From NCBI GenBank assembly GCA_032164245.1, contig JAVMKO010000001.1, positions 17,025,603 through 17,089,602 of the forward strand: 64,000 nucleotides of DNA, written 5' to 3'. Below the pieces are notes generated by a model that ran no database searches, was not told the DNA's origin, and was given only the letters and a program-made list of their open reading frames with translations. The position numbers and the translations under genes were made by a program. Below are positions 1 through 11,639 of this stretch, piece after piece. Position 1 is the first letter of the stretch. Every line of letters begins with the position of its first letter. Source of the stretch: Sternotherus odoratus. Lineage: Eukaryota > Chordata > Testudines > Kinosternidae.

Positions 1-1117
1 TCGATCCATTGTCTATAGCCAAGTTCTAAGATACAACCGTGTTTGCTCCAGTCCCTCAGACAGAGACAAACACCTTCAAGATCTCTACCAAGCATTTTTA
101 AAACTACAATACCCACCTGGGGAAGTGAAAAACAGATTGACAGAGCAAGAAGAGTACCCAGAAGCCACCTACTCCAGGACAGGCCCGACAAAAACAGAAC
201 ACCATTAGCCGTCACCTTCAGCCCCCAACTTAAGCCTCTCCAATGCATCATCGAAGACTTACAACCTATCCTGAAAGATGATCCCACACTCTCACAGATC
301 TTGGGAGACAGACCAGTCCTTGCTTACAGACAGCCCCCCAACCTGAAACAAATACTCATCAGCAACTGCACACCACACAACAAAAATACTAACCAAGGTA
401 CCTATCCTTGTAAAAAAGCCCGATGCCAACTCTGTCCTCATATCCATTCAACTGACACCATCATAGGATCTAATCACATCAGCCACACCATCAGAGACTC
501 ATTCACCTGCACATCGACCAATGTGATATATGCCATCATGTGCCAGCAATGCTCCTCTGCTATGTACATTGGCCAAACTGGCCAGCCTCTACGCAAAAGA
601 ATAGATGGACACAAATCTGACATCAGGAATCATAACATTCAGAAACCAGTAGGAGAACACTTCAGTCTTCCTGGCCATTCCATTAAAGACTCGATGGTTT
701 CAATTTTGAAACAGAAAAACTTCCAAAACAGACTCCAACGAGAAACTGAGGAACTGGAATTAATTTTCAAATTGGATACAATTAACCAGGGGCTAAATAG
801 GACTTGCGAATGGTTCTCTCATTACACTAATTGATTGCATTTCCTGAGTTAATTTACTTGACACAGAAATCCATTTCAAAAGGTATTTTTTTCTCCTGCT
901 GATAATGGCCCATCTCCATTTAACTGCCCTCTTAGAATTGGTATGCTAATGTACAATTTTTTTTTATTATTTTTTCCCCTTTCTTTCTGTGTATATAAAT
1001 GAAGCTTACTTCTGTTCCATTCTATGCATCCGATGAAGTGAGCTATAGCCCATGAAAGCTTATGCTGAAATAAACTAGTTAGTCTCTAATGTGCTACAAG
1101 TATTCCTCGCTTTCTTT
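1..1117 (+). mobile_element. Penelope-like retroelement, 3' part
   Basis: This is the 3' part of a Penelope-like element that runs off the left edge of the window. It contains the linker after the reverse transcriptase, the GIY-YIG endonuclease region (see the coding entry at 2-834) and an AT-rich 3' tail. The tail near 1030-1110 reads like GATGAAGTGAGCTATAGCCC, then AAAGCTTATGC and TTAGTCTCTAATGTGCTACA. The same tail recurs near 17.45, 24.3 and 45.5 kb, which marks it as a dispersed family. The catalytic reverse transcriptase is outside the window. Confidence 0.8.
2..834 (+). pseudogene. Penelope-like C-terminal region with GIY-YIG endonuclease, frameshifted
   Basis: In Penelope elements this region follows the reverse transcriptase and supplies the endonuclease that nicks the target. 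Frame 2 opens with SIVYSQVLRYNRVCSS, the usual post-RT linker, and ends in a stop near 206. From about 100 onward frame 1 carries the homology to the stop at 832-834, so one frameshift lies near 100-190. Visible in frame 1 are a Cys-rich CKKARCQLCPH motif (about 408-450), then VIYAIMCQQC followed by MYIGQTGQPLRKRIDGHKSD (about 520-620) and the PVGEHFSLPGHS motif (about 646-680). Together these are the GIY-YIG core and its CCHH zinc-binding additions. The rest of the domain is intact to its end. No upstream promoter can be judged because of the window edge. Confidence 0.75.
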
Positions 1118-4100
1118 ACACACAAATGAGTTATATTATGTATCCTAAAAGATGCAGAATTGTAGCATTCTGTCAATTCAAAATGTCTTTCAGAGTGGTC
1201 CCATGGTAACCCTGGGGATCTCTTCTTTAGTTCAAAATCTCTACTCCTGCGGGAGTACAAACAGCAAAGAGCTGAACAATCTTCATGCTAGTTATTTTTC
1301 TTTTTCTTTTCCAACATTCAAACTGATGGGATGAGGCCTTCTGCACGTATTTCTCCATGGGCGGATGGGGCAATCAACAAAGCTGTTGTCCTACAATGGA
1401 CCACTTTTTGATAGTACTTCTGGATGGGCCGGGGATGGCAGGCCAAGGGTGGGAAGGGGGGGAGGAGCCGTTCTTCCCATCTGAGTTCACAAGTTCAGAG
1501 CGGGCATTTTTACAATGACAAAACCAAATTATATTTTACCTTGTAGCATTGAATGCAGATATTACATGTAAGATTAATGTGGGCAGCAATTTACAAGCAT
1601 TTAATAGAGTCTGAACACGCAATGCAGTCTTATAAGAATAATTCCTATTTTGTACAAAACTAACATACAGGTGAACTGATGTGGTTTCCAGCTATGAGTT
1701 TGTCAGTTCTTAGCTAACACCTATGGCTTTGATTGGAGCTGGTACTTGATTACAGTGTTACAATGACAACAATTTTTTTTTTGTCTATCTGCCTCTTGAT
1801 TTATCCAAAATAAGATATGGGTTTGGCACACAGAAGGGGGACTTCAAAGATTTGTAGCAGGAGGTGATAACTCCTCTACAAGGTTTTGCTTTGGGCCTCA
1901 TTCAAAAATCATGATTCCCATTATGGCTTTGCAGGTGGAGGCTCAATATGAGTCATTAAAATACAAACCGACACACTTAATTCTGCTCTGCTGAAAACAC
2001 AGGATAATTTCAATGTCTGGAAAACAAAAAGAGCAAAATAAACATAGAAACATTATTAGTAAGCCTCTAAAAAGTGTTACAGATAATGTGAAGGAGAAAA
2101 AAAGGAGGGGGGGAAGAGAATATGAGATCCTTACTGATTCTTTCAAAACTAGTACGATGTTTTAGATACAGCAATGAGGCATCGACCTATACATAGGGTA
2201 CAATCCTCAGTGGAAGTAAATAGGCCTGGCTCTGGGGAAGTTAATGGAATGATGTTAATTTACATCAGTTGAGGATCTGCCCTTACATTTCATTCCTTTA
2301 TTTGCTTTCCGTGGTGTGCAAAAAAACCAAACCCAGGACAATTAATGCCCCCAATAAAATGTCTCCCTTCTAAGTGAATTTCAAAACGTGCAGAAATCAG
2401 CAGCCATAACAGGGGGAAATATTGTATACAAATTATTTTGCTCATCGCCAAATAAAATTTGCCAATGCACTTGATAAAGAGTTACTGTCTAAGTATGCAA
2501 GACAGGGGACAAAAATTGTGCGTCAATACATTTTTTAACCAATTGTTAGAAAAATATTAGCTTAAATAAAGTTTACAGGCCTTCCTCCCTATACCCCCTT
2601 AATTCACTTGAGTGGTGAGACAGTAAGGGGGGGAGAGGAAAGTATGTGACTCCAACTCAGGCAGTAAGGATAATAGGTGCTGGCAGCCTTCCAGAAATCT
2701 GCTTGTGTATGTGATGGTAGGTCATGTGCTAAAGTTTTTTGGACCCAGGTCAAATATCGTCTTAATCTCTGTGTATGCCTATGTGTGCATATATGTACAT
2801 TAAGTGTATTACTGATGCTTTCCCAGATTAAACTAAAATGGATTTTTGGGAGCTTTAGATAATAAAGCAACCAAGGAAGGCATCAAAGTGAATAAATCTA
2901 CAGTGCACGCTGGCACTAAAAATAATTGCTTGCTTTTGTAAAGTATAGCTTAAATTGCATGAAGCTTGCATAAGAGGGTTACATTATAAAGAACTGTGTG
3001 GGTTCGATATATTTTTTTTCTTGCTGCCTTGAATTGGGATCACTGATGTCGCAATCCCTGTTCAGTATTAAGAGTTACACAAAGCACTTCGTTTTTTCTA
3101 AGGAGGATATGAAGAGATTAGAGAGCCCAATATAGCTCAGACTAACCTCTATGCGCTGGACATTCACAGCAAGACAGGCACTTCTTATTCTTCCTACTGC
3201 TACTGGGAGCAGCTAGCTACCCTGACAGAAACATAAAGATTGCAAGAATAGCTGAAATCTGAGGTATGCATTTCTGTTTTATTAGTCACAACTTTATATG
3301 ATAAATTGAATCTTTCCCGTTTGAAATTATGAATGCAGGCATAATGTATTAGACATATTAAATCTCACTAGTCTGTTTGTTATAAATAATTAATTCTTAA
3401 TGCTAGGAATTTTTAACTGAGTTCTGCAATAGCAGTATTTTGGATCCCATAAGATTTCCCAGCCATAGTAAGAAGAACTATTAAAAATGTGGTTTTCCAC
3501 ATAACACATTGAAAATAATGTACCATTAGCAAGAGCTTATTTCTTCAAAACAAAAACTATGATAAGAAGAGTATCAGACAACTAATATGTGGTAATAAAG
3601 ATTATAAGTATTTTGGATCCTTTTCCATAACAATATGTAATTTACTAAACATAAGCATAAGTGGACGTACTATATATTCTCTTTATAGATGGTGGCTTAT
3701 AAACTACGTTAATAATAATATAGGTAATAGTAATTAATAATTAAACATTTCACTTATGAAGCATTTTTCATTAGTGCTTATTCAAAACACTAGTGAATAA
3801 ATAAATGGATAACCCCCTCTGTCTGGTACCCAAAGACCAGTAAATGAGTAGCTAGTATTCCAGGAATTGAACGGCATGATGAGTTTCTGGGATCGTGTCA
3901 GGTTTTCTCCTAGCAGTCAATATTGCTGTCCTGAGGGGATGCACCTGCAGAATCCATGGCCTGGTCAGCAGCTCTTTGGGGAGTTGGAGAGCAGAAGCAG
4001 GCCTACATGGGTACCCACAAGTACATAGTAATGACATACAGCTTTGTACTATGTAGAGATAGTTCAGGGTATTGTTCCTATGTGTAGAAACAATGCATTC

Positions 4101-4819
4101 TGGTTAAGGGAAACCAGAGTGAAAGGGTGATTTTTGGATGCCCAACCTGAGACCCCTGAAATGGGCCTGATTTTGAGATTATGCTGAGCACCCACTTTCT
4201 GAAAATCTGGTCCCTTTAAGCTGCCAAAGCCCCCAAAACTACTACATACTTTTCAAAATCTCATCACCATTGTCAGGAGAGGTAATAATTCAAATGTGCT
4301 GTTGAGACTGTGAGTGGTGTACGACATGCTATGCAAGTGGATCAGTGAAGCACACCATCTTCCAATCAGCCAATCAGCCACTAGGCCAATCAGCAAACAG
4401 CACAATTTTACAGTGCCAATATGGCGCAGTTGGGAAAGATCATAAAATCTTTTTTAAATGATGCTCTTTAAAAAAAAAACAAAGTGAGCTGTTGTGTACA
4501 ACACCGTGAGGTGTGGGAAGTACAGCATGTGTCATTGCTAGACGTTATTTATTAACCTGATGTAAAATCATTGCTGGAGACTTCAAAAATGTCTATGTTG
4601 CAAGCACTTCATTTAGCCTTGAGTATGTCAGTTAAGTAATAGGTTCTTCTACAAACTAAAAATTGATCACAGTTCACGACCCACCCCCATGCTCCAAATC
4701 TTAAGCTACTTACAATATTTTATTTAATTATTTTCTAAGGCACAAATAGGAGTTAGGCACCTAATTCCCATTCACTTTCCATCCCACTAATATCTCTGGA
4801 GGATGCTAAGCAGAAGCTA
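1118..4819. other. intergenic DNA, no gene recognised
   Basis: No ORF here has family resemblance; all are short and low-complexity. AT-rich unique-looking sequence dominates. The only local structure noted is a run of CCAATCAGC copies near 4361-4396, described separately. Conservation across species cannot be judged here. Confidence 0.5.
4359..4396. repeat. short CCAATCAGC direct repeats
   Basis: Three copies of CAATCAGC occur within about 40 bases, in the pattern CCAATCAGCCAATCAGCC, then a short gap, then GGCCAATCAGC. Each carries a CCAAT core of the kind bound by NF-Y. No start site or gene was recognised next to it, so it may be only a local duplication. Confidence 0.4.
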
Positions 4820-5560
4820 TTAGTCAGACATTTTAAAATCAGCATGTCTGGAGAACGAGCATCCAAGAGTTCTAAAAAACTGGCTAAGGAGCGCGATGGA
4901 CTTTTAATGTTGATTTTCAATACATCCTGGAGTGCTAGCAAAGTTCCAGAAAACTGTAAGAAACGTAATGTTGTGCCACTTTTTAAAAAAGAGTATACAA
5001 AATGATCTGGATAACTGTAGGCCTGTCAGTCTGACATTGATCCCTGGCAAGATAATGGAGTGACTGGTGTGGACCTTGATTAATAAAGAACTAAAACAGG
5101 GTAAATATAATTAATCAACATAGTTTTATAGAAAATAGATCTGGTCAAACTAGCTTTATATTTCTTTTTTTTATGAGATTACAAAGTAGGTTGATAATTG
5201 TAATAGAGTTAATATACTTTGACTTCTGTAAGGCATTTGACTTGATACTGCATGATACGTTGATTTAAATAACTAAAACAATGTAAAATTAACACGGCAC
5301 ACAGTAAATGGATTAAAAACTGCCGGACTGATTGGTCTCAAATGTATTTGTAAATGGGGAATTGTCATCGGGTGCATGTGTTTCCAATGAGGTATTTTGT
5401 TCTTGGCCGTATGCTATTTAATATTTTTATTAATGACCTGGAAAAAAACCCAAAATCATCGCTGATCAAGTTTGCAGATGATGCAAACACTTGGGGGATG
5501 TGTGGGGGAGTGGTAAATAATGAAGAAGTTTTTCTTCTATTGCTTGAGTTTATCCAATTG
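4820..5560 (+). pseudogene. decayed CR1-type LINE, reverse transcriptase region
   Basis: Fragments in different frames read in the order of a CR1 reverse transcriptase. They are a FNTSWSASKVPENCKKRNVV stretch near 4910-4975, a LFKKE stretch near 4980, DFCKAFDLILHDTL near 5221-5265, and LFNIFINDLEKNP with IKFADDANTWG near 5410-5500. Stops and indels separate them, and the usual VPQGSVLGP block is badly altered. The copy is old and inactive. Its 3' end is not recognisable. Confidence 0.65.
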
Positions 5561-6013
5561 TCTCAACTGGGCACTATCCACAGACTGCTGCTGATATCAC
5601 CAAGTGCTCTCTGCTGATTTGCTTCTCTGCTAAGCACTCATAGTTGAAATCACTGCAAAACAACAGCAACTGCAATTAGTTAGGAAGAAGCTGGGGGAAG
5701 ATTGGAATGTCTGTTAATATTACAGAGTGCCAAATCTGACAGATCACTCAAAACAAACAGGCCAAACCATGATGCCCTTTATTTCACCTATATCAATAGG
5801 AGTTTGCCTCAGTAGAAAAACATCAAGGACCTATGAATGTGTCATGAAGGATGATTATTATTCTTTACATGGTAGGATTTTCAACCCTCCTACTTCCCCA
5901 TTGGGTTCTTTTGAAAATCCACCTCAGTGTCCAGAATGTATTGGGGCATTACAGATAAATGGGAACATGAAATCTCCTCATTGAGAAGTGTATCATGTAA
6001 ACAGAGGAAACAG

Positions 6014-6085
6014 GAAGGTGGTCTTGTGGTTACAGCACAGAATTGGCATTCAGGAGATCTGTGTGTTATAGCTGGATTTTCAAAA
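6014..6085 (+). repeat. tRNA-related SINE fragment
   Basis: The sequence GGTGGTCTTGTGGTTACAGC followed by an ATTCAGGAGATCTGTGTGTT stretch has the spacing of the A and B boxes of a tRNA-derived or CORE-SINE head. It is truncated after about 70 bases and the tail is not recognised. Confidence 0.5.
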
Positions 6086-6334
6086 GAACACAGTTCCCTC
6101 TATCAGGGCCAGACTTGCAAGAGTGCCAGGTCCCTTCACATAAATGACAAGAGTTTGGGAAGTGCTCAGTACTTGGGGTGATGGGAAGCACTATCAAAAA
6201 TCAGGCCATACGCAAGAAAGCGGCACACTTGAAAATCTGATCACATATTTAGGTCACTAAATATTAGTGGCAATCTTGAAAATCTTACCACCATTGTGGT
6301 TGCTAGTCTCTCCTGGGAAACTTGATCCTAGATG

Positions 6335-6400
6335 TCTGTGTTCCATTTTCCCATTTGGACAATGGGGATAACATTTTTCCTCCCACCCTCTGTCTTTTCT
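6335..6400 (+). repeat. possible MIR-like fragment
   Basis: The string TTCCCATTTGGACAATGGGG followed by an ATAACA stretch resembles the central part of MIR-type SINEs (preserved sense: CATCTGTAAAATGGG). It is short, so the assignment is weak. Confidence 0.3.
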
Positions 6401-6794
6401 ACTTAGGTTTGGCACAGATCAACTGTTACCCTGTGTACAAAATGCACATAGCACAAAGGATTCCCAGTCGTGGTTGGGACTTTAAATATTATTTTAGTAA
6501 CAATTCTTGTTTGCAATACATGTTATATTAATTATTCATTATTACAAGAAAAAATAGGGTAAGACAACGTGATGGTATTTCTGCAGAAAACCTTCCTTCA
6601 ACCTTATTTGGAGATCTTATTAGGGAACATAACGGGACTCTACAAAACTGAGTGGTATCTCTGCACTGGGGTTGGTGTAACCCATTATTGCAGTTGGAGT
6701 TATATAGGTTCACATCCCTCTGATCTTTTACTTTAAGTTTCAGAGTTTGAATACAAAAACTCAGTCAAGAATTTCCTGTTTTCACATGGGGTCC

Positions 6795-7254
6795 TGTCAC
6801 AGGGTCTGAGCCGCCCTGTGCTCTGTCCGCGCACAATAAGGGTCTTGACACTCTTTTCAGTGCTCCCAAGTGTCCTTTATTTATAGTGCTTCTTGTGGCT
6901 CCAGTGAAACAACCCATGCTCTGTACAGTGCCCCCCCAGCTCCCAGACAGTTACTACCCTGCCTTCGTTCCCAGGCCCTGGAGGCCCCTTTGCCTATAGT
7001 CAGGTGGCAGGGCTCCTGCCTTCTCTCCCTTGCCTGACCTCCCTTAACTGCCCATGAGTCAGGGCTTTTGTAGCTTCCTGCCCCAGCTGTAACTAATCAG
7101 CCCTGACTAAGCCTATGGACCTAGGCTCGTTAGGGCTGACAGCTGGGCTCCCCTGCTGGCCACTACCTGCTCCGGCCCCCGAGCCTCCTGCCAGGAAGCA
7201 GGATTTGAGCTGCAGAGGCAGGCATTCTGGGGTCTTTACTCCTGCCCTGCCACA
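6795..7254. mobile_element. solo LTR (460 bp) with 5-bp target duplication
   Basis: The element begins TGTCACAGGGTCTGAGCC and ends CTGCCCTGCCACA, the TG...CA ends of an LTR. GGTCC flanks it directly on both sides (6790-6794 and 7255-7259). No internal retroviral sequence lies nearby, so it is best read as a solo LTR left by recombination between two LTRs. The first 22 bases resemble the start of the Gypsy LTR at 34282 (TGTGACGGGGCTGAGCGG), and both end in CCTGCCACA-like sequence. Its orientation is unsure because a TATAAATAAAGG string lies on the minus strand. Confidence 0.75.
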
Positions 7255-8204
7255 GGTCCCATCAAAACAATGTACAGAGCACTTGAAACATGACCAGTTC
7301 ACCTGAAAAAAGTACCAACATCAGCTGGCCTTTAGGTACGTCTACAGTGCATGCTACTTTCAGTTGCGTGTAGTGTACATACTTGCATATTCCCTCAACA
7401 CAGGTATAAATAGCAGGCTTAGATAAGTAAAGTAAGGACACACTAGAAGGGTGTGGGTAGGTACTCATGTATCCATGATGTATAGGTGTTTTGCCTAGGG
7501 AAATGTTATTTCATAGTGGGGATGTGTAATTTACTTTGGCCCTCTACAAGTTGCAACTTACTCCCATCACACGGCTAGCCAGTGTGTAGTAGGTAACCAC
7601 AGCTCACTCTGTTTGTGGAGGGCACTCTTTGTTTAGCCCCCATGTTCCTCTTGACACCAGGAGCTGAGATCTGAATATCCTTAACACAGAACTGGTATTC
7701 CTGGGAGGAATTGTAATTCCACCATGAGCCTGTTTTAGAGCAAGCAATAATTTAGCCCAAAATATGTGTGTATATTCATTTGTACTGCCAAGCAAGTGTG
7801 TCTCTGTGGTTTGAGCATTTGTCAAGTATTTTGCCAAGGACTTGGAAACATAAGTGACCTATCTGCGTATGCACATGCAAGCCTCTGATAAGTGCAACAT
7901 ATTTGTAGCCACAGTTTATGTGGCGGGTTTGAAAATGTCTCCTCCTATGATGTCACATATCATTTTTCCAGATGATGGAATCAGTGTTATTTTATTTCAT
8001 CCATTAGAAATTACATCAGTTCATAATATTAGATGGATTCTGATCAGTATGCTTTGGTTAAATAGGTTTTGACATTTTTCCAGTTATATTAAAACTAATA
8101 TGTGTAATACAGCATGCTCCATCTTATTTTGTGTGGTCCAGTGTATTGTTCATAAAACAGGGAGGCAGTCCTATTTCCTGGTGTTCAATTGACACTCTTA
8201 GAAT

Positions 8205-8305
8205 ACTTAGACAGTTGACTTAACCTCCCTGTTACTTATTTTCCCAATTTGGGAAATAAAACATACCCACTTTTGAAAAGCACTTTGACTGTGGGTGGAA
8301 ACTAC
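8205..8305 (+). repeat. MIR-like SINE fragment
   Basis: CAGTTGACTTAACCTCCCTG followed by TTCCCAATTTGGGAAATAAA and then AAAAGCACTTTGA follows the order of the MIR core and tail (ACTTAACCTCTCTG, then TAAAATGGGGATAATA, then a GCGCTTTGA-like end). It is diverged. Confidence 0.45.
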
Positions 8306-9929
8306 TCCAGCGTGTTTGTCCCAAGAAATATTTTGCAACATGCTATAAGAAACAACTCAGATGGACACAGATTTCTTAGCTTTGCCTTTCAGACTCCAGA
8401 TTCTCTGCATAGGTCTTAACCATCAACCTTTTGTCTTCTCCTGGATGCAACTACCAGCTGAAAAAAAGCACCATTACATAAATAGCTTGATCACTGACTT
8501 ACTGAGATATGGAATTAATGTCTGTTTGGATCAATGTGAGCACTTGGATTATCCAAGGGAAATGAAGAATACTCTTCACAGAATTGACTGGTAAGTGATT
8601 TTATTTCACTACTCAGGGACTCAGTCTTGCAGATTTGCCCGAGTGACAACTGCTTAATTGTATCCTATGTTAAATAACACAACATATAGCAATCTTAGTG
8701 TAAATGATATTTTAAAGCTTTCCTTTTGTTTTGTTCCTCCAGGTTCAGAAGTTCTAGGCTAACATAGGTAAGTGTGCAAGTTATTGTTTCTTTAGAAGCA
8801 GTCAAAATGTTGAAGTTTGTAGTCTTTCTCTTTCTAAACTTTCCCATACCATCTTTCCACATCTCCAAACAGATAACTCAAAAAAGTTCTCTTAGTAAGA
8901 GCTTACAGCATGCACAAATCAATGGCTCAGTCCTAAGGCCATTACAAGCCTGTCATTCCTGTAGAGATGAATGGGAATTTTGCTTGAATACAAACTATAG
9001 TATCAGGCCCTAAAACATTCTCTTTTCCTTCTCTATGTGAATATACTTCACAAGCTTATAACACAAGCCACAATCCCTTCATCAGTTCTGTATTCAGTAA
9101 AGCATTTACCAAATGTGCATTAAATATTTTAATTTTTATCCCTCATTTATTAAATGCACTTCATTTTTGTGGCATTCCTTAATTTGCTTTGTAGAAGATT
9201 GGGCTTACATGCTATTTTAAAATTTTGTAAGACAAATATGATTAACTCAGCTTTTTCTTCTTCTTCAGTGTTCCAGTCTGACATTCTCACCACCTTAATC
9301 TGCTTCCAGAGTGACCTGCTTCATTGCTCCCAAATCATCAACTTCTACTTACCCAAGTTCATTCCTCAAAAGTTTTGTTCTGGCAAGTTCATGGTTCTGC
9401 ACTGTCTTTCCTATGGCACCTTAGTGGTTCCCTGGCTCTTCAACTCCCTTGCATTCTTTTGGGACTACAAGTCTTCTCCTAAAAACTTTGCATAGGGTAG
9501 CACGTATTGCTGATTTCTATGAAATGTGTCAATGACTACTTTGATTCATGGGTTTCTAGGTGACTTCACAGATTTCATTTAAGTGTCTCAAGTCCTCCAT
9601 TTACCCTAATCGTTATCTCTTGTGTACCTCTGATTTCATGCTAACATAGGTTTCTGAAATAAGTCAAAGGCTTCTGTTGGGAGTAAGGTGCCTTGATTCC
9701 ATTGGTTTTGATCAGGTTCCTGGTTTACATAGAAAATTCTGTGTTGGTATTTCATCCAGTGATTAAGTGCAACCAGTTTGTACATTACATCTTCCTTCCA
9801 TGATTCTGCTTCTTCCTCTGTCACTTTAAGAATAGCATGCAACAAAACAGAAGATAACAATCCTGAGAAACAAAATATATGGCGGCAACATGGCTTAAGA
9901 CACGGAACAGAAGCCAGAAATTCCTGAGT

Positions 9930-10085
9930 TTTCATCTCATACTTAATGAGTGGCATTGGGAAAGTCACTTAATTTTTTGGTCACACTTTCTCTATCTGCA
10001 AAATGGGCATCGAAATACTGATAAGGCTTCTGTGAATTTAAATACAGCATTTTGAAGATACAAATAGTGAGTGCTATGTATGAAG
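9930..10085 (+). repeat. MIR-like SINE fragment
   Basis: GGCATTGGGAAAGTCACTTA, then TATCTGCAAAATGGGCATCG, then AAGGCTTCTGTGAATTTAAA follow the MIR consensus order (GGGCAAGTCACTTAAC, CATCTGTAAAATGGGGATAA, GGGTTGTTGTGAGGATTAAA). It is the clearest MIR-type copy in the window. Confidence 0.55.
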
Positions 10086-11344
10086 TATTATGGGTCTGTT
10101 TTTTTCTACTTCTTCATACCCTTTAACTTAGCCTTCACTTCTGTTGCCCAGCACAGGCTCCAGAAGTCTAACTGATTAATATATCAACTTTTCTTCTCCT
10201 TTGCTTTTTATTTTTGCATATAGCCAGCCATACTACCAAGCCTCAAGAGTGTTTTTCTCTCCACAACATGGCCTGGTTCTGCTGTGCTCTCCTTCTGCTC
10301 CTTCCTGCCTTTTTTGTGGTCATCTTAATGTTACCCCTTCCCACTCCACCCAGTATTTATGCTATTGTTTTTACTTAAAATTAGCAGGGTACTTTTATAT
10401 TAACTAGGCCTCTGAATGTCCCAATTTTACTACTAAGTGAATTAATTTTGCGTGTCAATTTTAGCGCTCGGGTTACAATAATAACTACTATTTAGATAGC
10501 ACCTTGGAACTGGCACCTTGTTTATGTTTTTGCCTGTAAATTGCTGTGCTCACTTAGAACCATATCAACAAATTAATAATAGTAATAATAAAGTCTATTT
10601 AAATCCCAGTTTTTCTGTTGACTGGTAAAGGTGCTAATTTGCATTCAACCATGATGGAGTTTTTCAAAATGTGGCTATGTGTCCAGTAGGGACTCAATCA
10701 AATACTCATTCATGTGAGTGACGAGGGTCCTTTTGCCTTTGACAAGAATGCTATTTAGCCTAGGACCACCCACTTGTTTCATACCAGCCACTGAATAACA
10801 ATGATGGAAATGATAACTTTTGATAAAAGGCTGATTCATGTAATAGCTGTTATGTATTTGCAATGACAGAGTGCTGTGCCTCATTATCTTGCAATATTGT
10901 CAGTAAGAGCAAAACCAGTGAGTTGGTGTCACTTTCAGATAGCATAATAAGCTATTAGAGCCAAAAAAGATGTGTGGAAATTATGGGGCAAAGTGTAGGA
11001 GAAACTAGACATATCATGGGACTTCTGGAACAGACTTCTGTTGATTTTTGGTTCTTAAGGAAAGGAAAGTCAGGGAAGGCGCATAAGGCCTCCTACTGGT
11101 ACCACCATGTAACACCGTACAACCTACTGCAGATCAAGTACTCGGCAGCTAAACAAGGAACCCCACCACTTAGAATGAGGAGGATAAGCCAGATACCCAT
11201 AGGATGGAAAAAATAATATCTATAAAGGAATAACTTGATCTGGCACTTCTGCTTTGCAGCTACTTCTTCAGTACACAAAGGCTAGGGAAGAAAACCCTAG
11301 GAGTGGAGAAAATGTTATGTGGTTGGCATAGCAACTCAGCTTTG

Positions 11345-11425
11345 GTCTCCAGCTGTTCTGGCTTCTGTCCTTCAGCTGTTCTGTCCAGCTGTTCTGTCCT
11401 TCAGCTGTTCTGGCTTCTGAATGTG
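11345..11425. repeat. AGCTGTTCTG minisatellite
   Basis: The core CAGCTGTTCTG recurs four times in about 75 bases. CTTCTGTCCTT-like and GTCC spacers alternate between the copies, suggesting duplication of a two-part unit. Confidence 0.6.
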
Positions 11426-11639
11426 TTGGTCTGAAAGCCCTTGGGCTTAGTCAGTATTGCGAAGAGGATGGGCTTTGGTCCTGAGGCAAGCTTCTTTCTC
11501 TTTTTTCTGCCTAGGTGTACACACTGAACATTCAGGTACAATGATTGCCCTCTTCAAACTTGCTTGTTGGAAAGGATGAACAATGTATACTGGAGTGTCA
11601 AATGAGCTAGAGAAAGTCAACCACCCTAGAAAGTCCACC

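Larger units (their letters stand above)
7255..11347. other. intergenic DNA with weak SINE traces, no gene recognised
   Basis: Several ORFs of 60-113 codons occur but none resembles a known family, and none has coding-like composition. Weak MIR-like traces at about 8205-8305 and 9930-10080 are listed separately. The segment at about 7330-7600 could be a degraded small DNA transposon, but no paired ends were found. Confidence 0.45.

Noticed and set aside
9154..9495. 113-codon hydrophobic ORF
   Set aside because: No family resemblance, no splice or promoter context; AT-rich chance frame.
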